The notes beneath the pieces were generated by a model that saw only the letters and a list, made by a program, of their open reading frames with translations, ran no database searches and was not told where the DNA came from. From NCBI RefSeq assembly GCF_019320115.1, contig NC_089593.1:16024789-16088788 (forward strand): a stretch of 64,000 nt of DNA, given 5' to 3'. This document shows, in pieces, positions 12,781 to 24,294 of the stretch. The DNA comes from Miscanthus floridulus (lineage: Eukaryota > Streptophyta > Magnoliopsida > Poales > Poaceae). Both the position numbers and the translations under genes were made by a program. Position 1 is the first letter of the stretch. Every line of letters begins with the position of its first letter.

Positions 12781-12980
12781 TCCCGTCAAATAATCCGTCC
12801 GTCGTTGTCGTCGTGTGAGCGTTCACGGCGGCGACCCACCCATTCATGCATGTATCGATTCACTGTCCATTCAAGGCGGGAGCAACGGACGAACCGTGAA
12901 CGCGCCGGCGGGCCAACCAGCTGGTCGATCTCCAAGCTAAGACATAAACGGTGGAGAGGCTGGGTGCTCTCCTCTGACCA

Positions 12981-13136
12981 CGGCCAGGAGTGTGCTCGCC
13001 GGCGGCTCGGTATGGACTATACGTGCAGGGCGCGCAAGCGGCGCCATTTCACCACGGTCGGCCAGGAGTGTGCTCGCCGGCGGCTCGGTATGGACTATAC
13101 GTGCAGGGCGCGCAAGCGGCGCCATTTCACCACGGT
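12981..13136. repeat. Perfect 78-bp tandem duplication
   Basis: The 78 bases at 12981-13058 recur without a difference at 13059-13136. The unit begins CGGCCAGGAGTGTGCTCGCC and is about two-thirds G+C. 78 is a multiple of three, so each frame open across one copy stays open across both; that explains the overlapping open frames on both strands. I do not recognise a protein in any of them. Confidence 0.95.
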
Positions 13137-13177
13137 CCGGCCGGCTCCGGTGGTATGCCACATACGCGCGCGTGCGA

Positions 13178-13400
13178 AACACTACTAAAAAAAACAAGTT
13201 GTGAAGATGTCAGGTTCTTTTAGCAGGGATGGCTCAATCACCAACTGTCATTACTGCTGGTGCTCTGGTTTCACTAAGCTAGCCATGTCTATAAATCATT
13301 AGTAGGGACGGCTTTGATTTTTAGGGACAGTTGATAATATTAGTCGTCTCTACGACTTGTAAAGACGACTGACTATTGAGCTGTCCCTATTAATATTTCA
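13178..13400. mobile_element. Probable CACTA terminal fragment
   Basis: CACTACTAAAAAAAACAAG near 13182 resembles a CACTA left terminus. It is followed by alternating direct and inverted copies of AGGGACGGCT / AGCTGTCCCT-like words, in the manner of subterminal repeats. No partner end is recognised, so this is a truncated piece at best. Confidence 0.4.
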
Positions 13401-13777
13401 GGGTATATGTATGAGTCTCCCTTCTTCCTCTTTAGAACATTTTTATCCAAGAAGAAAAGAAGACGGCGTCGTATCACAACAGTCCGGCCGGCTCAGGTGG
13501 CACGCCACATATGCGCGTGCGAAGAGATGGTTGGACGTCTGGCACCGGAACCGATTACGAGCGCGTACATTGGCAAAGTTGTTTTTGCCCTCAGACATAT
13601 GCCTCGTGAGCACCATGGGGCATATGCCCTTTTGGGCCAATTTTCTGCATCCGGCGTACGTTTGGATATGAGATAGTACACATGCATGTTGGGCTAAGGC
13701 GCCACCATGGGCCCCGCAGAGGCAGCGAGCCATGCTTATTGGACCTGGCAGGCCCGAGCAGGATGTGAGGAGATCTG

Positions 13778-13926
13778 TCACCCCAAGGATTAAGATGCTC
13801 AGGAGGAGGTGAATTAGACTAATTTTAAATTTCTTTCAATAATTAAATTCTACACTTAGCTCATTTCACCCCTAGTGCCTAAATGTGTTCTCTATTGATC
13901 TGCCGCATAAAAGTTTTGCACCCTAG
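13778..13926 (-). mobile_element. Truncated Copia-type LTR end
   Basis: TGTCACCCCAAGG, then an AGGAGGAGGTGAATTAG block, has the layout of a Copia LTR read on the minus strand, like the other LTRs in this window. It stops where the next LTR begins at 13927. Confidence 0.4.
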
Positions 13927-14019
13927 TGTCGGGTATCGATATTAGGGATACCCAAAGCAAGGAAGTTAGCGCCCACGCTGACTTCTCTAGATGGCTCGAG
14001 ACGTATTAAAAGGTCTCGC

Positions 14020-14220
14020 CCGACCCTAAGGCCACGGGCTCCGTCTCGCCCAACACCTTGAGCGCGGGCTCCGTCTCGCCCGACCCCAAGGACGCGGTCT
14101 CCGTCTCACCCAACCCCTTGGGTGCGGGCTCCATCTCGCCCGACCCCAAGGATGCGGGTTCCATCTCGCCCGACCCCTTGGGGGCGGGCTCTGTCTCGCC
14201 CAAGGTCACACGGGCTCCGT
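14020..14220. repeat. 30-bp minisatellite inside the LTR
   Basis: About six to seven copies of a 30-bp unit containing GGGCTCCGTCTCGCCCGACC, alternating with a variant where CCAAGG replaces CTTGGG. The same repeat family, in reverse orientation, is present in both LTRs of the Sirevirus (about 21400-21700 and 32000-32300). The Ser/Pro/Gly frames on either strand are artefacts. Confidence 0.85.
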
Positions 14221-14641
14221 CTCACCCGACCTCGAGGATGAGGTGTTCGTCTCGTCCAACGGGGACCCATAGCGCCGCCAACCACTCCAGGTCCAAGCGT
14301 ATGGGCCTGGGTTAAAACTCTGACGCCAGGGAAGAGGCTGGCACGCCTTGATATAACCCGTGGACGTGATGGGCCATACCAGAGGATTCACATCAAGAAC
14401 AGTGTCGGACGTGCCGGTGTTGTTCTGCCAAATCCTCGTATGGACGCTGACAGACGCATCAGTTCACCACGACGTCCGCCAAGACGGAGTGGAACGCCAT
14501 GACCGGCAGATGACACCGCGCATGGCGCCAGTGACAAATAGGGACCCGCATGAAGGAGAAGAAGGACTCGGCAACCCTGAAAGCCTTCTTCTCTCTCGTT
14601 CTTCTACTTTTTCTCCTCTGTAACCCGCGCTTTTCCTTGGT

Positions 14642-14650
14642 CTATAAAAG
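14642..14650 (+). promoter_or_regulatory. TATA box of the LTR promoter
   Basis: CTATAAAAGG lies about 100 bases before the presumed LTR end, the normal place for the start of retroelement transcription. It is a prediction from sequence and position only. Confidence 0.5.
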
Positions 14651-14860
14651 GAGAAGTAGGGCGCCTCATGGAGGGGGCGAAAAAACACGAGACCTGAACA
14701 CAAGAGCACGACACAAGCACACAGCTGAGCGGCAATCGAGCTCTCAGCACCCGCTAATCAATTGAGAGGGTCATAGCTTACTTGGTGCCTCCAGCAAGAG
14801 CCTCCGCCGGCCGAGGAGGCAGAGGGTTTAGGTAGTGGGAAGGCTAGATCCAAGTGGGGC

Positions 14861-17800
14861 ATGTCAAAGATTCCTGTTGGTAGGAATGCACACTGGCACA
14901 TCACTGAGTTTGATGAATTTGGGAATCCACTCTCACCGCCTATAGCTTTAACCAAATACAAGACTATCCTTGGGTTACTTGTAAGGGACTTCATCCCAAT
15001 TAGGTACAGGAAGTGGATTGTGAAAGATGATGACCCGTGGAGGGTTCCCGAAAGTGAGAAGGATTACATATGGGATATCAAGATCCTAAAGTATTTCACT
15101 TTCCCAACGGAGTATAATAAGGAGTTAGTCAAGAAAAAGGCAAAAGAAATCATGGGACATGCTTCAAGAATTTCAAGGGGACATTGTACAAGAATTTTGT
15201 CCCCCAAAATAAAGAGCCAGATTTCAATGGTGAATAGTTTAGCAAGTAGAAGGACTTCTAGCATGATTTCAAGGAATATAGGTTATCCGAGGAGTACTTA
15301 GAGCTGAACAGGAAGAATAAGTAGAACTCGCAAAAAGCGACGAATCCTCATCATCTCAGCTCTCATGGCTACACCAAAAAGATGCTAGAATTTCAAGCAG
15401 AACTTGAAAAGATGGATCGCCTTACTGAGGAAGGCATTCAGGTTGAGACCGCCGATTGGGAGCCTAGATCGGTAATATACTATATGGGGAGGAATGTACG
15501 TCACGCCGAGGATGGGAGCTTTAGCTCCACAAATCAACCCATGAGCGAACTCATCCAGAGGATCTCCCAAGTAACTGAGGAGGTGAGGCAAGGGACTCAC
15601 ACTTCTAATAGGGAGAAAGACGTGCTCACCCAAGCACTCAGAACCAAGGAGCACCCTAGTCGCACTAGAGGAACCGGTGTTGTTCCTTGGAAACTAGCAT
15701 TCCCCTAAGAATCTAACACTTACCGGAGTTGCTCGAGGGGTAGAGCGGATCAGGAGGCAGAGTATTTGAGGTGACTAAAAGAGATAGAAAACAAAATGGA
15801 CGCACGGATTGATGTAACTGTTGAAGCACGAGTCCAGCAAATTTTGTTGTCTAAGGGGTCAGGAGTACCATAAAACCCTACTCCTACTGCCTTTAGCCCA
15901 TAGTTTAGGGGTCGCATCAGCTATGGATCGACCCCGCTTGACGAAGAAGATGCAAATGTGCCTCATCACTGAACCCGTCAATGTCAGGTTGTACATCCAT
16001 TAGGAATGGATAAAGGACAAGGTGGTACTCGGCCAGGCCTGATGGGACCATTAATGGCCGCCCAATTCCACAGGGGTACGCTCGCGTCACCATTGACAGA
16101 ATACTTGATAAGAAGTATAACAAGATACACATTGAGTACCCCACAGCGAAAGATAGGCCGAAACTTGGTCATAACAAGGGCTCTCAAGTAGCCTGGCGCA
16201 AGCGCTTCATTAAGCTTGACCACCAATTGTCCTCTGATGATGAGGACGACTATGAGTCTTCACCCACCCATGATGATCACTCACCATCTCCCAACAGAGA
16301 TCACTCCCCTCCCCATCCCTTGCCATCACCCCCGAGAAGACAGAGGTCTCCTCCTATTCCTCCTCTTCCGACTCCATCTTCATCAGCCTCGAGAAAAGAG
16401 AAGACTCCTCCTCCTCCATCTTCATCGGCCCTGGGAAAATAGAATTCTTGTCGTCATCCTCCTCCTCCACCTCAGCCCAAAACAAGATCAAAGGCATCCT
16501 TGCATCCTTGCAGTCATAGAAAAGGTCCTTGAATTTAGTCGCTAATGCTCTCAAAGTGGACCAACAAAAAAGAAAAAGGTCGTTCAGTGGCAGTGTTACA
16601 AACTTGATGGAAGGAAAATTTACACCACACATCTCGAAGGAAGATTGTGTTAGTTTCTTCAATCTCTGTGCCTCACTGCCTCCGTGTTTGTTGAAGTCCA
16701 AATTCAAAAGGTCAACACAGAATCAGTATGCTACAATAAGAGCCAATGAAATACACAATGAAGATTTAAGGAAGATACAGAAGTACGTCGAAGACAACCC
16801 CGAATTAACCATGGAAGAGGCCGCGAACATCTATTATGATGTACAAGGGATGGGAACACCGGCAATAAAGTATGAAAGGGGCAATCTTTTGGTTCCCGAT
16901 GACGAGTATGAAAATTTGACAACATATATGTGCCAGTTGCATGAATATTACATGGCTCAAGCAACAGAGATGGAGGACTTTGGTTTTGAGGTTATTATCC
17001 GTTTGCCACATGTTTTTCATTATCCTGAAGAAGAGAAGTTCGATGTCGAGTGGGAGTGCTTGTTCCAGCTATACCAAAAATGCTCTCTCAATTCACAAAT
17101 GTTGACGCTGTGAACTATGTAAGTACCCTACACATTGAATATTATAATTAACTACTCTCTTGAGACACAAATTGTTAACTTTTGACCAATTCCAATGATT
17201 TTATGTAGGTGTATAGCAAAATTTTGCATACTAAAAAGCAAATGGGATAAAATAGGCTTCTTAGCCCCCTTGTGAGTCAATGAGAAGACATGTTTAGGCC
17301 TCCATGGATGTGACATGGAAGACTTGAAAGAGAGATTGATTGCTGTTTTCGATGAATTCAAGATAAAGAACAAAACCCACATACTTCTAGCCTACAACTG
17401 CGAGTATGTGTTCTCGGCTTTTAATTTTATGCTTCTTTTTCATTAAGATTATTCAATAATTAGGATTCTGTGATTGCAGTGACCATTTCGTCTTCATTTG
17501 TGTCAATCTTGCTAAAAATTTGATCGAGGTGTGGGACTCGAAGAAAAAACCATTTCATCATCTGGATGCACTAGTGGCAGTCCTGAATTAGTAAGCGATC
17601 CTAATAACATATTTTTTCTAGTCACACATACCGCTTTCTAATGTTTCTCCTTTTAATGTTGCACAGTGTCCGAAGAAGACATATAGGTGGGACACAGGTC
17701 CCATTCAAGGTTGTCGAAATAGATGGGAAGTACCTAAAACAGCCGTCGGGAAACAATGAATGCGGGTTTTATGTAATGTGGGCAATGCTTCGCTACATCG

Positions 17801-18060
17801 GCGGGAAATCAGAAGAAGCAGATAAGTTGGTGTGTATAATCCCCATTTCATTTATGTCTGTTAATAATTCAACAAAATGATTTACTGATTCCTCATTGGA
17901 TATCATCTTTTTTAAATGACGGCGCAAGAAATATAACCACGAAAGGCTGTTTGACATGGAGATCGTCGCACTGCAATCGGAGCTGGTAAAATTCATCTTA
18001 GCCGAGGTATTGGAAAAAGATGGAGTATTTTCCATCGCATAATCCATGAAGTTCAAGAAC
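14861..18060 (+). pseudogene. CACTA ORF2-type protein with Ulp1-like domain, degenerate
   Basis: Open pieces at 14861-15301 (starting MSKIPVGRNAHWHITEFDEF), 15382-15708, 16529-17113 and 17641-17880 read in one direction. The first has the conserved WHITEFDEFGNPL-type block of Transposase_24-like CACTA proteins. The 16227-16440 stretch is a Pro/Ser-rich linker. 16529-17113 is a 194-residue acidic helical segment of the pre-Ulp1 region. The protease is split by apparent introns: DHFVFICVNL near 17483 (His), EVWDSK near 17527 (Asp) and QPSGNNECGFYVMWAM near 17741 (Gln and Cys). All catalytic residues are recognisable, but frameshifts and stops between the pieces indicate a dead gene. The true start lies upstream of the truncation. 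Confidence 0.6.
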
Positions 18061-18294
18061 CAGTATGGCCCAGAGCGGCTCGCTAGATTATTGTAAGAAG
18101 TCCGAGAAGCATGCTTCATCTTATAGAATAATTTCTTTTTTATTTTGAAGGATCGAGTTCTTGATAAGAACATTTGAACTATAACCATGACATTTGTAAT
18201 GTTTAATATTGATGGACCTGTCGTCTACATAGCGTATATAAAGCGAAACCCGATTCCACAAAAAAATATAAATTAAAATAAATTATAAAACAAT

Positions 18295-18749
18295 AAAATA
18301 CGAACGGGCCATCATTGCCGGTTAGCAACAAACCGGCAGTGATGTCGTAACCTTCACTACCAGTTAGAAACAAACCGACATTGTTGGCCAAGATGGCACT
18401 GCTGGCTTGAGCCATAAACCGACAGCGTTAGCTTATCCCATCACTATTGGTTCTTGTCACAAACTGGCAGTGCTCTTTATGACAACACTGCCGGTTAAAA
18501 CACAAACTGATAATGTTTGGTGGAACTGAACTCTGTCAGGTGGTCTAATGAATCGGCAGTGTTGGCGGACCGGAACTCTACTGGTTCTATAAAGAATCGG
18601 CAGTGAAGTTAAAGAACACTGCCGGTTTGTAGGAACCGATAGTGATAGCTAACCCTCATCACTGCCGGTATGGTTGTGTTGTGCCGGTTCAAAATCCGAC
18701 AGTGATGGGGTGTTTTGAACAGGCAGTGAAGTGCTATTTTGATGTAGTG
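18295..18749. repeat. CACTA subterminal inverted repeats and right terminus
   Basis: More than ten direct and inverted copies of words such as CACTGCCGGTT and AACCGGCAGTG, spaced 30-50 bp apart, end in the TAGTG terminus at 18745-18749. Confidence 0.75.
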
Positions 18750-18969
18750 TTAGTACCTTAATCCTAACCGAGGTAGATATCTATTCTTTAGTCTATTCAA
18801 CTATAATCTATGTCTCTCCTTTAGGTTCTTTACTTAATCTATGATGTAATAAATTATTAAATAATTATTGAATTTGTTGATTTGAGTGTTGATCATAACA
18901 ATATGTTGATCTGAATGTTAAATAATGCTTTGAATTTGACGTTCTGATCAGGCGATAGAGGGAGGAGAA

Positions 18970-19484
18970 AGCTCGATGGTGGATAGGGATGCTCTAGGGT
19001 TTTGAACAAGTGGAAATGAGTGGACGGTGAGGTCCCTTACCCTTGTGCTCCTGGTCACTTATAAAGGCAATGGCTACTTACAAGTGGCCTCTTGGTGGGG
19101 TTGAATTTCACATGACACTATGCTAGCTACTAGTTGGGCCTTTTCTAGGAGGGGAGATTTGGCCCATATACCTCATGGGCTCCCACAAGTGTTGGCATGA
19201 GTGAGTCGTTATAGTCCCTGAAGTGCTGGCGAAGCCCCTTGTGCTAAAGTGTTTGCTGGGAGCAATGTTGGGGGATCCCATGAGGTATATGGGCCAAGTC
19301 TCCCCCTAGAAGAGGCCAAACTAGTAGCTGAGTAGTGTCATGTGAAATCCAACCTCACCAATGGGTCACTTATAAATAGCCATTGACTATATAAGTGCCC
19401 AAAGGCATAGGGGCAAGGGACCTCACCTCCCACTCATTTCCACTTGTTCAAAACTCTAGTGTGTCCCTTTTCCACCGTCGAGCT
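18970..19484. repeat. Foldback repeat with about 217-bp arms
   Basis: Sequence from 18970 to 19186 reappears as its reverse complement at 19268-19484, around an 80-bp unique centre. Shared words include TTTTGAACAAGTGGAAATGA, TTTCACATGACACTA and TTGGCCCATATACCTCATGG. By eye the arms agree at about 85-90% with small indels. No ORF lies within, and the parent element is not recognised; it may be two head-to-head LTR or TIR pieces. Confidence 0.8.
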
Positions 19485-20479
19485 CTCTCCTAAAACTCTC
19501 TTGTTCTTGTTCAGAACTGTCGGTTCCAACATAATAGACTTGAAAACATATTCTCCTAGATATTCTACATGTATTTGAGTATTTGTGTTCATAAAATTTT
19601 CTAGTTAAAATGTTTAAGTGCACAATTCATTAAGAATTTTTATGTTTTCTATAAAACCGTAAAATGAGTAGCTTACGCTATAGCCCGCTATAGCTTTTTA
19701 TAGCTTTTGGAGAAGGTCGCCGCTAAATATCGTAGTCCGCCATTTAAAACATTGCTAGATAGTGTACTCGTCGTCAATGATCCCAATACGTACGCTATAG
19801 TAAAGCTTGCGATGTGATGGTAGGAATGAACAAACGAATGATTTGAAGATGGAGGGTGCAAGAAGCAAGTAGGCCAGCTACGGTAGCAAAAAAAACCAAG
19901 AAAATGCGTCCACCGCGCTGGAAATCATCCAATCCAGGCCAGCACCAAGAATGAAATGCAAGCAAGAATAAACAACAATGCTAGCTGCTTAGCTTTCAAT
20001 TTACCATGATGAACAAATGAGCACAAGACGCAAGAAGAACAAGTGTGGCGGCCGGCGACACGGCGAAAGAAAACCATGCCAACAAGTAAGGCCCGATGCA
20101 AAGATTGCAGCCAAGAAGCAAGCTAAGGAATGGAAGGAAAACATACCTTGGCAGGCGATGGTCTATTGTTGCTGCCATGGTAGAGCTGGCTGTGATTCCT
20201 AGGGCTCAAGCAACAATGCGCGCACATCGGCGCGGCACAGCGGAAGTAGAACACGGTCCAACAGCTCCGGTGGAAATCTGTCTACACAAGGCGGTGGAGC
20301 GCTCCCTCTACCACCATGGTTGTTGCTTGCTAGTGGATTGCTGGAGGAGTCGATGGATGAAGACACACGCCTTGCTAGACCTCCTATCTAGACTCTCTCC
20401 CTCCCTCACGGCGGCGCCCTCGATGATCGATGGCTGGGAATGGAGGCCGGCTCACCAATTCAATTCACTGACACGCACC
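19485..20479. other. Unassigned DNA left of the Sirevirus
   Basis: Contains a short decayed palindromic stretch (CTATAGC / GCTATAG near 19675-19700) and a mixed-composition region at 20000-20470 where frames stay open for 150 codons without any recognisable domain. Its right edge joins, across the Sirevirus, to 32645. Confidence 0.4.
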
Positions 20480-22031
20480 TGTAGGATCTCTGGTACACCT
20501 AGAGGGGGGGTGAATAGGCCTATAAAAATTCAACTCAAACTGAAGTGAAATTCACCTGCGGCACTACCGCTCTGTGAGCGCGGCACTACCGCACCTACAG
20601 GAGAGATTAGTTCACAGTTCAAAATCTACCCAACAAAATTTAGATCGGGTAAATTTCTTAGCTTCATGCACGGTGGTAGATCACAGATCAACAGCTGGAA
20701 GTGGTGGGAATACCACACAACAAGTAGATAGGCCTCAATCCTAGAAATCACCTCAACAACAACAAGAACACAAGTGTAGCAACACAAGCAGAAGATGACA
20801 CAAGGATTTTTGCCGTGGTTCAGCTTGCCACCAAGGCTTGCCTAAGTCTATGTTGTTGAGGTATACCACTAAGGCTTAGTGATTTGCAACCCTACATCAT
20901 TCTCAAGTCAAGAGAGTGAACTCTTGAGATGAGGGTGATTTTACTCGCTGCAAGAGGTGGTTACAAACCTCCTAGGGCTGCCACACAAGTTGGCAAGCTT
21001 CATGAGCGACACTCTAGCCGGCTAGGAGCCAAACTCCAAGAGTAACAAACACAATCGCCGGCTAAGATATGAACCAGGTGCTCTTTAGAGTTTAGGAATC
21101 AATGGACGTGCTCTCTATTCGAGTTTTGGACCCTCTTCCCTCAAGGATTGATGGGGAAATCAATGGATTTGCTTGGGGGCTTGAGGTCCACAATGGAGTG
21201 AGAAGATAGAGAGCTCCTGCTCTGTTTTAAGCGTGCTAATGTGAGGAAGAAGAGCGCTGGGTTGGTTACCATTGGGAAGGAAGGGGAAAGGTATATATAT
21301 ACCTCCAGTCCCTAACGGTCACTTTAAATCACAGATAGTCGTTGGTGAGGAAAGAGAAAGATATATATACCCCCAGCCCTCAACGGACACAACACCCAAG
21401 TGGTCGGGCGAGACGAGGCCTATGGCCTCTAGGTCAGGCGTGATGAGGCTACGACCAAAGGGTCAAGAGAGCTAGAGCCCACGACCTTAGGGTCGGGCGA
21501 GACGGAGCTCATGACCAAAGGGTTGGGTGAGCCAGAGCCCGCGACCTTAGGGTCAGGCAAGATGGAGCCCGTGACCAAAGGGTCGAGCAAACCAGATCCC
21601 ATGCCCAAGGGGTTGGGCATGACGGAGCTTGCACCCTAGGGGTTGGGTAAGTCAGAGCTCGCCCCCAAGGGGTCAGACGAGACGGAGCTCACATCATGCA
21701 AGATAGCAAGGGTAATAGTGAAGTGTAGACTGTCTTGGCTATGAATCTAGGGATGTAGGTGGTTGTTTGAGCACTTGGTAGCATAGATTAGCTTAAGCAT
21801 TGTACCTCTCCTTTATAGTATGGCTTTTCCTATACTCAAATTCAATATATAAAAGAATTTAAAGCTCCTTTGAGTTTGAAGCCATTTATATTTGTAGTTG
21901 GGGCCTCCTTCATTTCATGTAGCATCCTCGAATATAAATTCCCTGCTTGTCATCTCAATAAATCTCATTAGTTCTATAATTACATGGTTATTATCACCAA
22001 AACCCACAATTAAGGCTTGATTGCACTTTTA
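20480..22031 (-). repeat. Sirevirus 3' LTR
   Basis: Begins TGTAGGATCTC and ends CACTTTTA on the plus strand (the final CA mutated to TA). It includes a 30-bp-type minisatellite (about 21400-21700) and CGGCACTACCGC words repeated near its edge. It is the 3' LTR because pol lies to its right on the minus strand. Confidence 0.85.
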
Positions 22032-22046
22032 ATCTCCCCCTTTTTG
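22032..22046 (-). other. Polypurine tract of the Sirevirus
   Basis: On the minus strand AAAAAGGGGGAGAT sits directly against the LTR edge, where second-strand synthesis would be primed. A second copy, AAAGGGGGAGAAAA, lies near 22596-22612. Multiple polypurine motifs before the 3' LTR are a noted Sirevirus feature. Confidence 0.65.
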
Positions 22047-22669
22047 GTGATTGATGACAACCCAATTATATCTTACAAAAGATATGAAATAAATACTGAG
22101 ACTTTTTGAACCATGGGTGTAGAGCCTCCCCCTATGTATGTGAATAGAGAATTGAATTCTCAAATTGGCATAAGAAGCCAAGATTCATATTTTAGTGAAA
22201 GTGATGGGGCTCCCCTACATCCATGCTCCTATGGGGTGCTGCATACTATGTCAGGTATGTAAAACATGATGCAAATGACAATTTATGCACACATGTGCTT
22301 GCTGATTTGTGGCAGTGCCGCACCTGACTGTATGAGCAAGACAGAGTCAAGCACCACACAGCTAGCTTAGACAAAAAGATATGCAACCTAGCACAATAAG
22401 ATGACTTCTAATCCACACAATGATACATGTCCATATCCGATACACAAAGAATCAAATAGTAGCATTATTTCACAATTTAGAGTTTTGAGCGACTCTCAAA
22501 CTTTTCACCTAGCGAAGACTAACACTAATCGAATAGGACATGAAGCGCAGTTGCTGCGAAAAGTTGTTGACCTCTCTAATTTGTTGATCCCTCTAATTTT
22601 CTCCCCCTTTGGCATAAAGCACCAAAAAGAGAAGAAAAGAAGAAAGATCAACACCTACTCATCATCTCT

Positions 22670-24294
22670 CTAGATGTCAGTCCAATCAATATCATCACCT
22701 CTTATAGCAGTCTCGGCACCACCATCACAATCATCATTGTCGGAGTTAATACATGCACGGCCCTGACGGTGAGTAGTGGCGGTGTAGTGAGTGGAATGAG
22801 TGGAACGCCTTGGCTCCTGTCTCTGATGATATCCCTCTAGAGTCTCATTCCAATCTGCTGCTCGTCCCTGCTGCTCCTCCTCATTATCATCATCCTCATC
22901 ATCTAAATCTATGTCAGAGAGACTCAGATGGTCATACTGTGGAGGAGGTGGAATAGTAGGAATTGGTGGAAGGTCATGTCCTTGCTGCTGATGCTGCTCA
23001 AGCTGTGTCTCATACACTCTATCAGCTGCATAGATGCACTTGTCGAAGATTGCCTTCAACCACATGCCAAACTTATTCATCTTGCCTCCTTTGTGAGACC
23101 TAGGGCGAGAAGACTCAGGGATATCTACATGAGCATGAGAGCTCCCCGCTCCCTGAGTAGCTATAGCTAGCTGGGTCTTCTCAATTTTGTAGACGGTGTG
23201 CATCCCATCCTTCAAAAACTAAAATCCAGTGATCCTCTCAATCGTGAACATGAGGTAAGGGGCATAGGGTTGACCCCTTCTCCCATCCTCCACTACAAAT
23301 CTCAACTCAGTCCACAACATGAATCTAGGGACATTGAACCAGTCCCCACCTGGAGCAAATCTAGCCAACACATTTCTCACATAGCCATTAATATCTGAGG
23401 CTGCTCCATCCTTTTGGTTGATGGTGTTCCTGATAAGGTTGTTGAGGATGTAATAGAAGCTGTGTAGACCACTCCTCTTGCCATCTGCAATCCTTCTATC
23501 TCTCCACATATAACTGATATCATGGATCTCAGCTTGAGACTCATCATGAATGTAAGTGTAACCTCTATGTTCCTCCCCAAAGCCAAGAATCCAGCTAAAA
23601 GTGACAAAGTCGACTTGGTAGTGCCAACCATCAGTCATCCAGTGAATCTCATTAGAGGTTTGGTCATAGAAGTATGTGGCATGAAACTATGCAAGGACCT
23701 CCTTATTCTAGTTATACTAGAAACCCATGATGTCTGAAAGATAGAACCTGTCACAAATTTTGATTACCTTGTCAAACTCAGGCTCCTCCTTCTCCTGCAT
23801 CTCATCCCAATCAATATACTGCATCTTGATGATCTTGATTTTCTTGGATGCAAGAATGGCAGTGGCATAAAAGTTGGAATGAAACTCATTCTAGAATCTA
23901 TAATCAATGCCCAAATCCTTGCGCACTGCATAGGGATTGATCCCCTTGCCTCTTCCACCAGCTTCCAACTCTTAGAATAGTTGACAACTGCATGCTGGCA
24001 TGAGTCAGCTGGAGGTCTCATGATGATCTCACCCTCAAAATCTCTCATGTGTCTGCCATCAAATTCAGAGAGATGTTGTGGGGTGTCAGGAATGACATCA
24101 GCAGTATGACCTGTCATCTCTAGCCTCTCCTCATCTTCAATGTATTGCTCGTGCCTCCCCCTATCACCAAGTCCCCTTGGAGCTACACTACTGTCGGCTG
24201 CTGTTGACCTCCCTCGACCACGACGAGGTGGATCCTTGTCTCTTTGATCATTCATCTTCCTTTTCCCCCTTTGGTCATCATCTCCATGCTCCAT
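22670..24294 (-). pseudogene. Sirevirus extra (env-like) ORF region, degenerate
   Basis: Three open pieces (23764-24294, 23219-23638 and 22670-23215) follow each other on the minus strand between RNase H and the 3' LTR. The first starts with a very charged, Arg/Asp-rich segment (ending RRGRGRSTAA). The second is a compact hydrophobic/aromatic block. The third has an acidic run (LDDEDDDNEEEQQ) and a Pro-rich stretch. Position and size match the putative envelope-like gene of Sireviruses, whose function has never been shown. I see no convincing signal peptide or fusion peptide, so 'env-like' describes location only. Frame changes between the pieces show it is broken. Confidence 0.55.

Larger units (their letters stand above)
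13927..14770 (+). mobile_element. Isolated LTR with promoter, probably Ty3/Gypsy type
   Basis: Starts TGTCGGGTATCGATATTAGG, a form seen at the left edge of several large grass Gypsy LTRs. It contains a 30-bp tandem repeat (14020-14220), then GC-rich sequence and a TATA box at 14642 followed by a transcribed-looking stretch rich in ACACAAGCACA. The right edge is uncertain (about 14760-14775), where CACTA-related sequence begins. No PBS or internal domain follows, so it is a solo or truncated LTR that cut into the CACTA element next to it. Confidence 0.5.
14771..18749 (+). mobile_element. Right half of a second CACTA element with Ulp1-like gene
   Basis: A degraded CACTA ORF2-type gene is followed by about 450 bp of inverted ACTGCCGGTT / AACCGGCAGT units and a terminus reading GCTATTTTGATGTAGTG. 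This is the reverse of a CACTA end (CACTACATCAAAATAGC), so the right boundary is 18749 and TTA follows. The left half is missing, cut by the LTR that ends near 14770; no CACTACATC start is seen upstream. Its subterminal repeat differs from that of the first element, so these are two separate families. Confidence 0.65.

Noticed and set aside
12805..13223. Four overlapping open frames on both strands, up to 127 codons
   Set aside because: They exist because a 78-bp (26-codon) duplication has no stop in several frames; none resembles a protein.
14006..14315. Ser/Pro/Gly repeat protein on either strand
   Set aside because: Translation of a 30-bp minisatellite inside an LTR; the same occurs at 21429-21620 and 31938-32414.
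15821..16226. Small open frames on both strands between the CACTA gene pieces
   Set aside because: They overlap the degraded CACTA gene in other frames and show no domain.
20096..20548. 150-codon open frame ending at the Sirevirus LTR
   Set aside because: It runs into the LTR, has no recognisable domain, and its composition does not suggest a gene.
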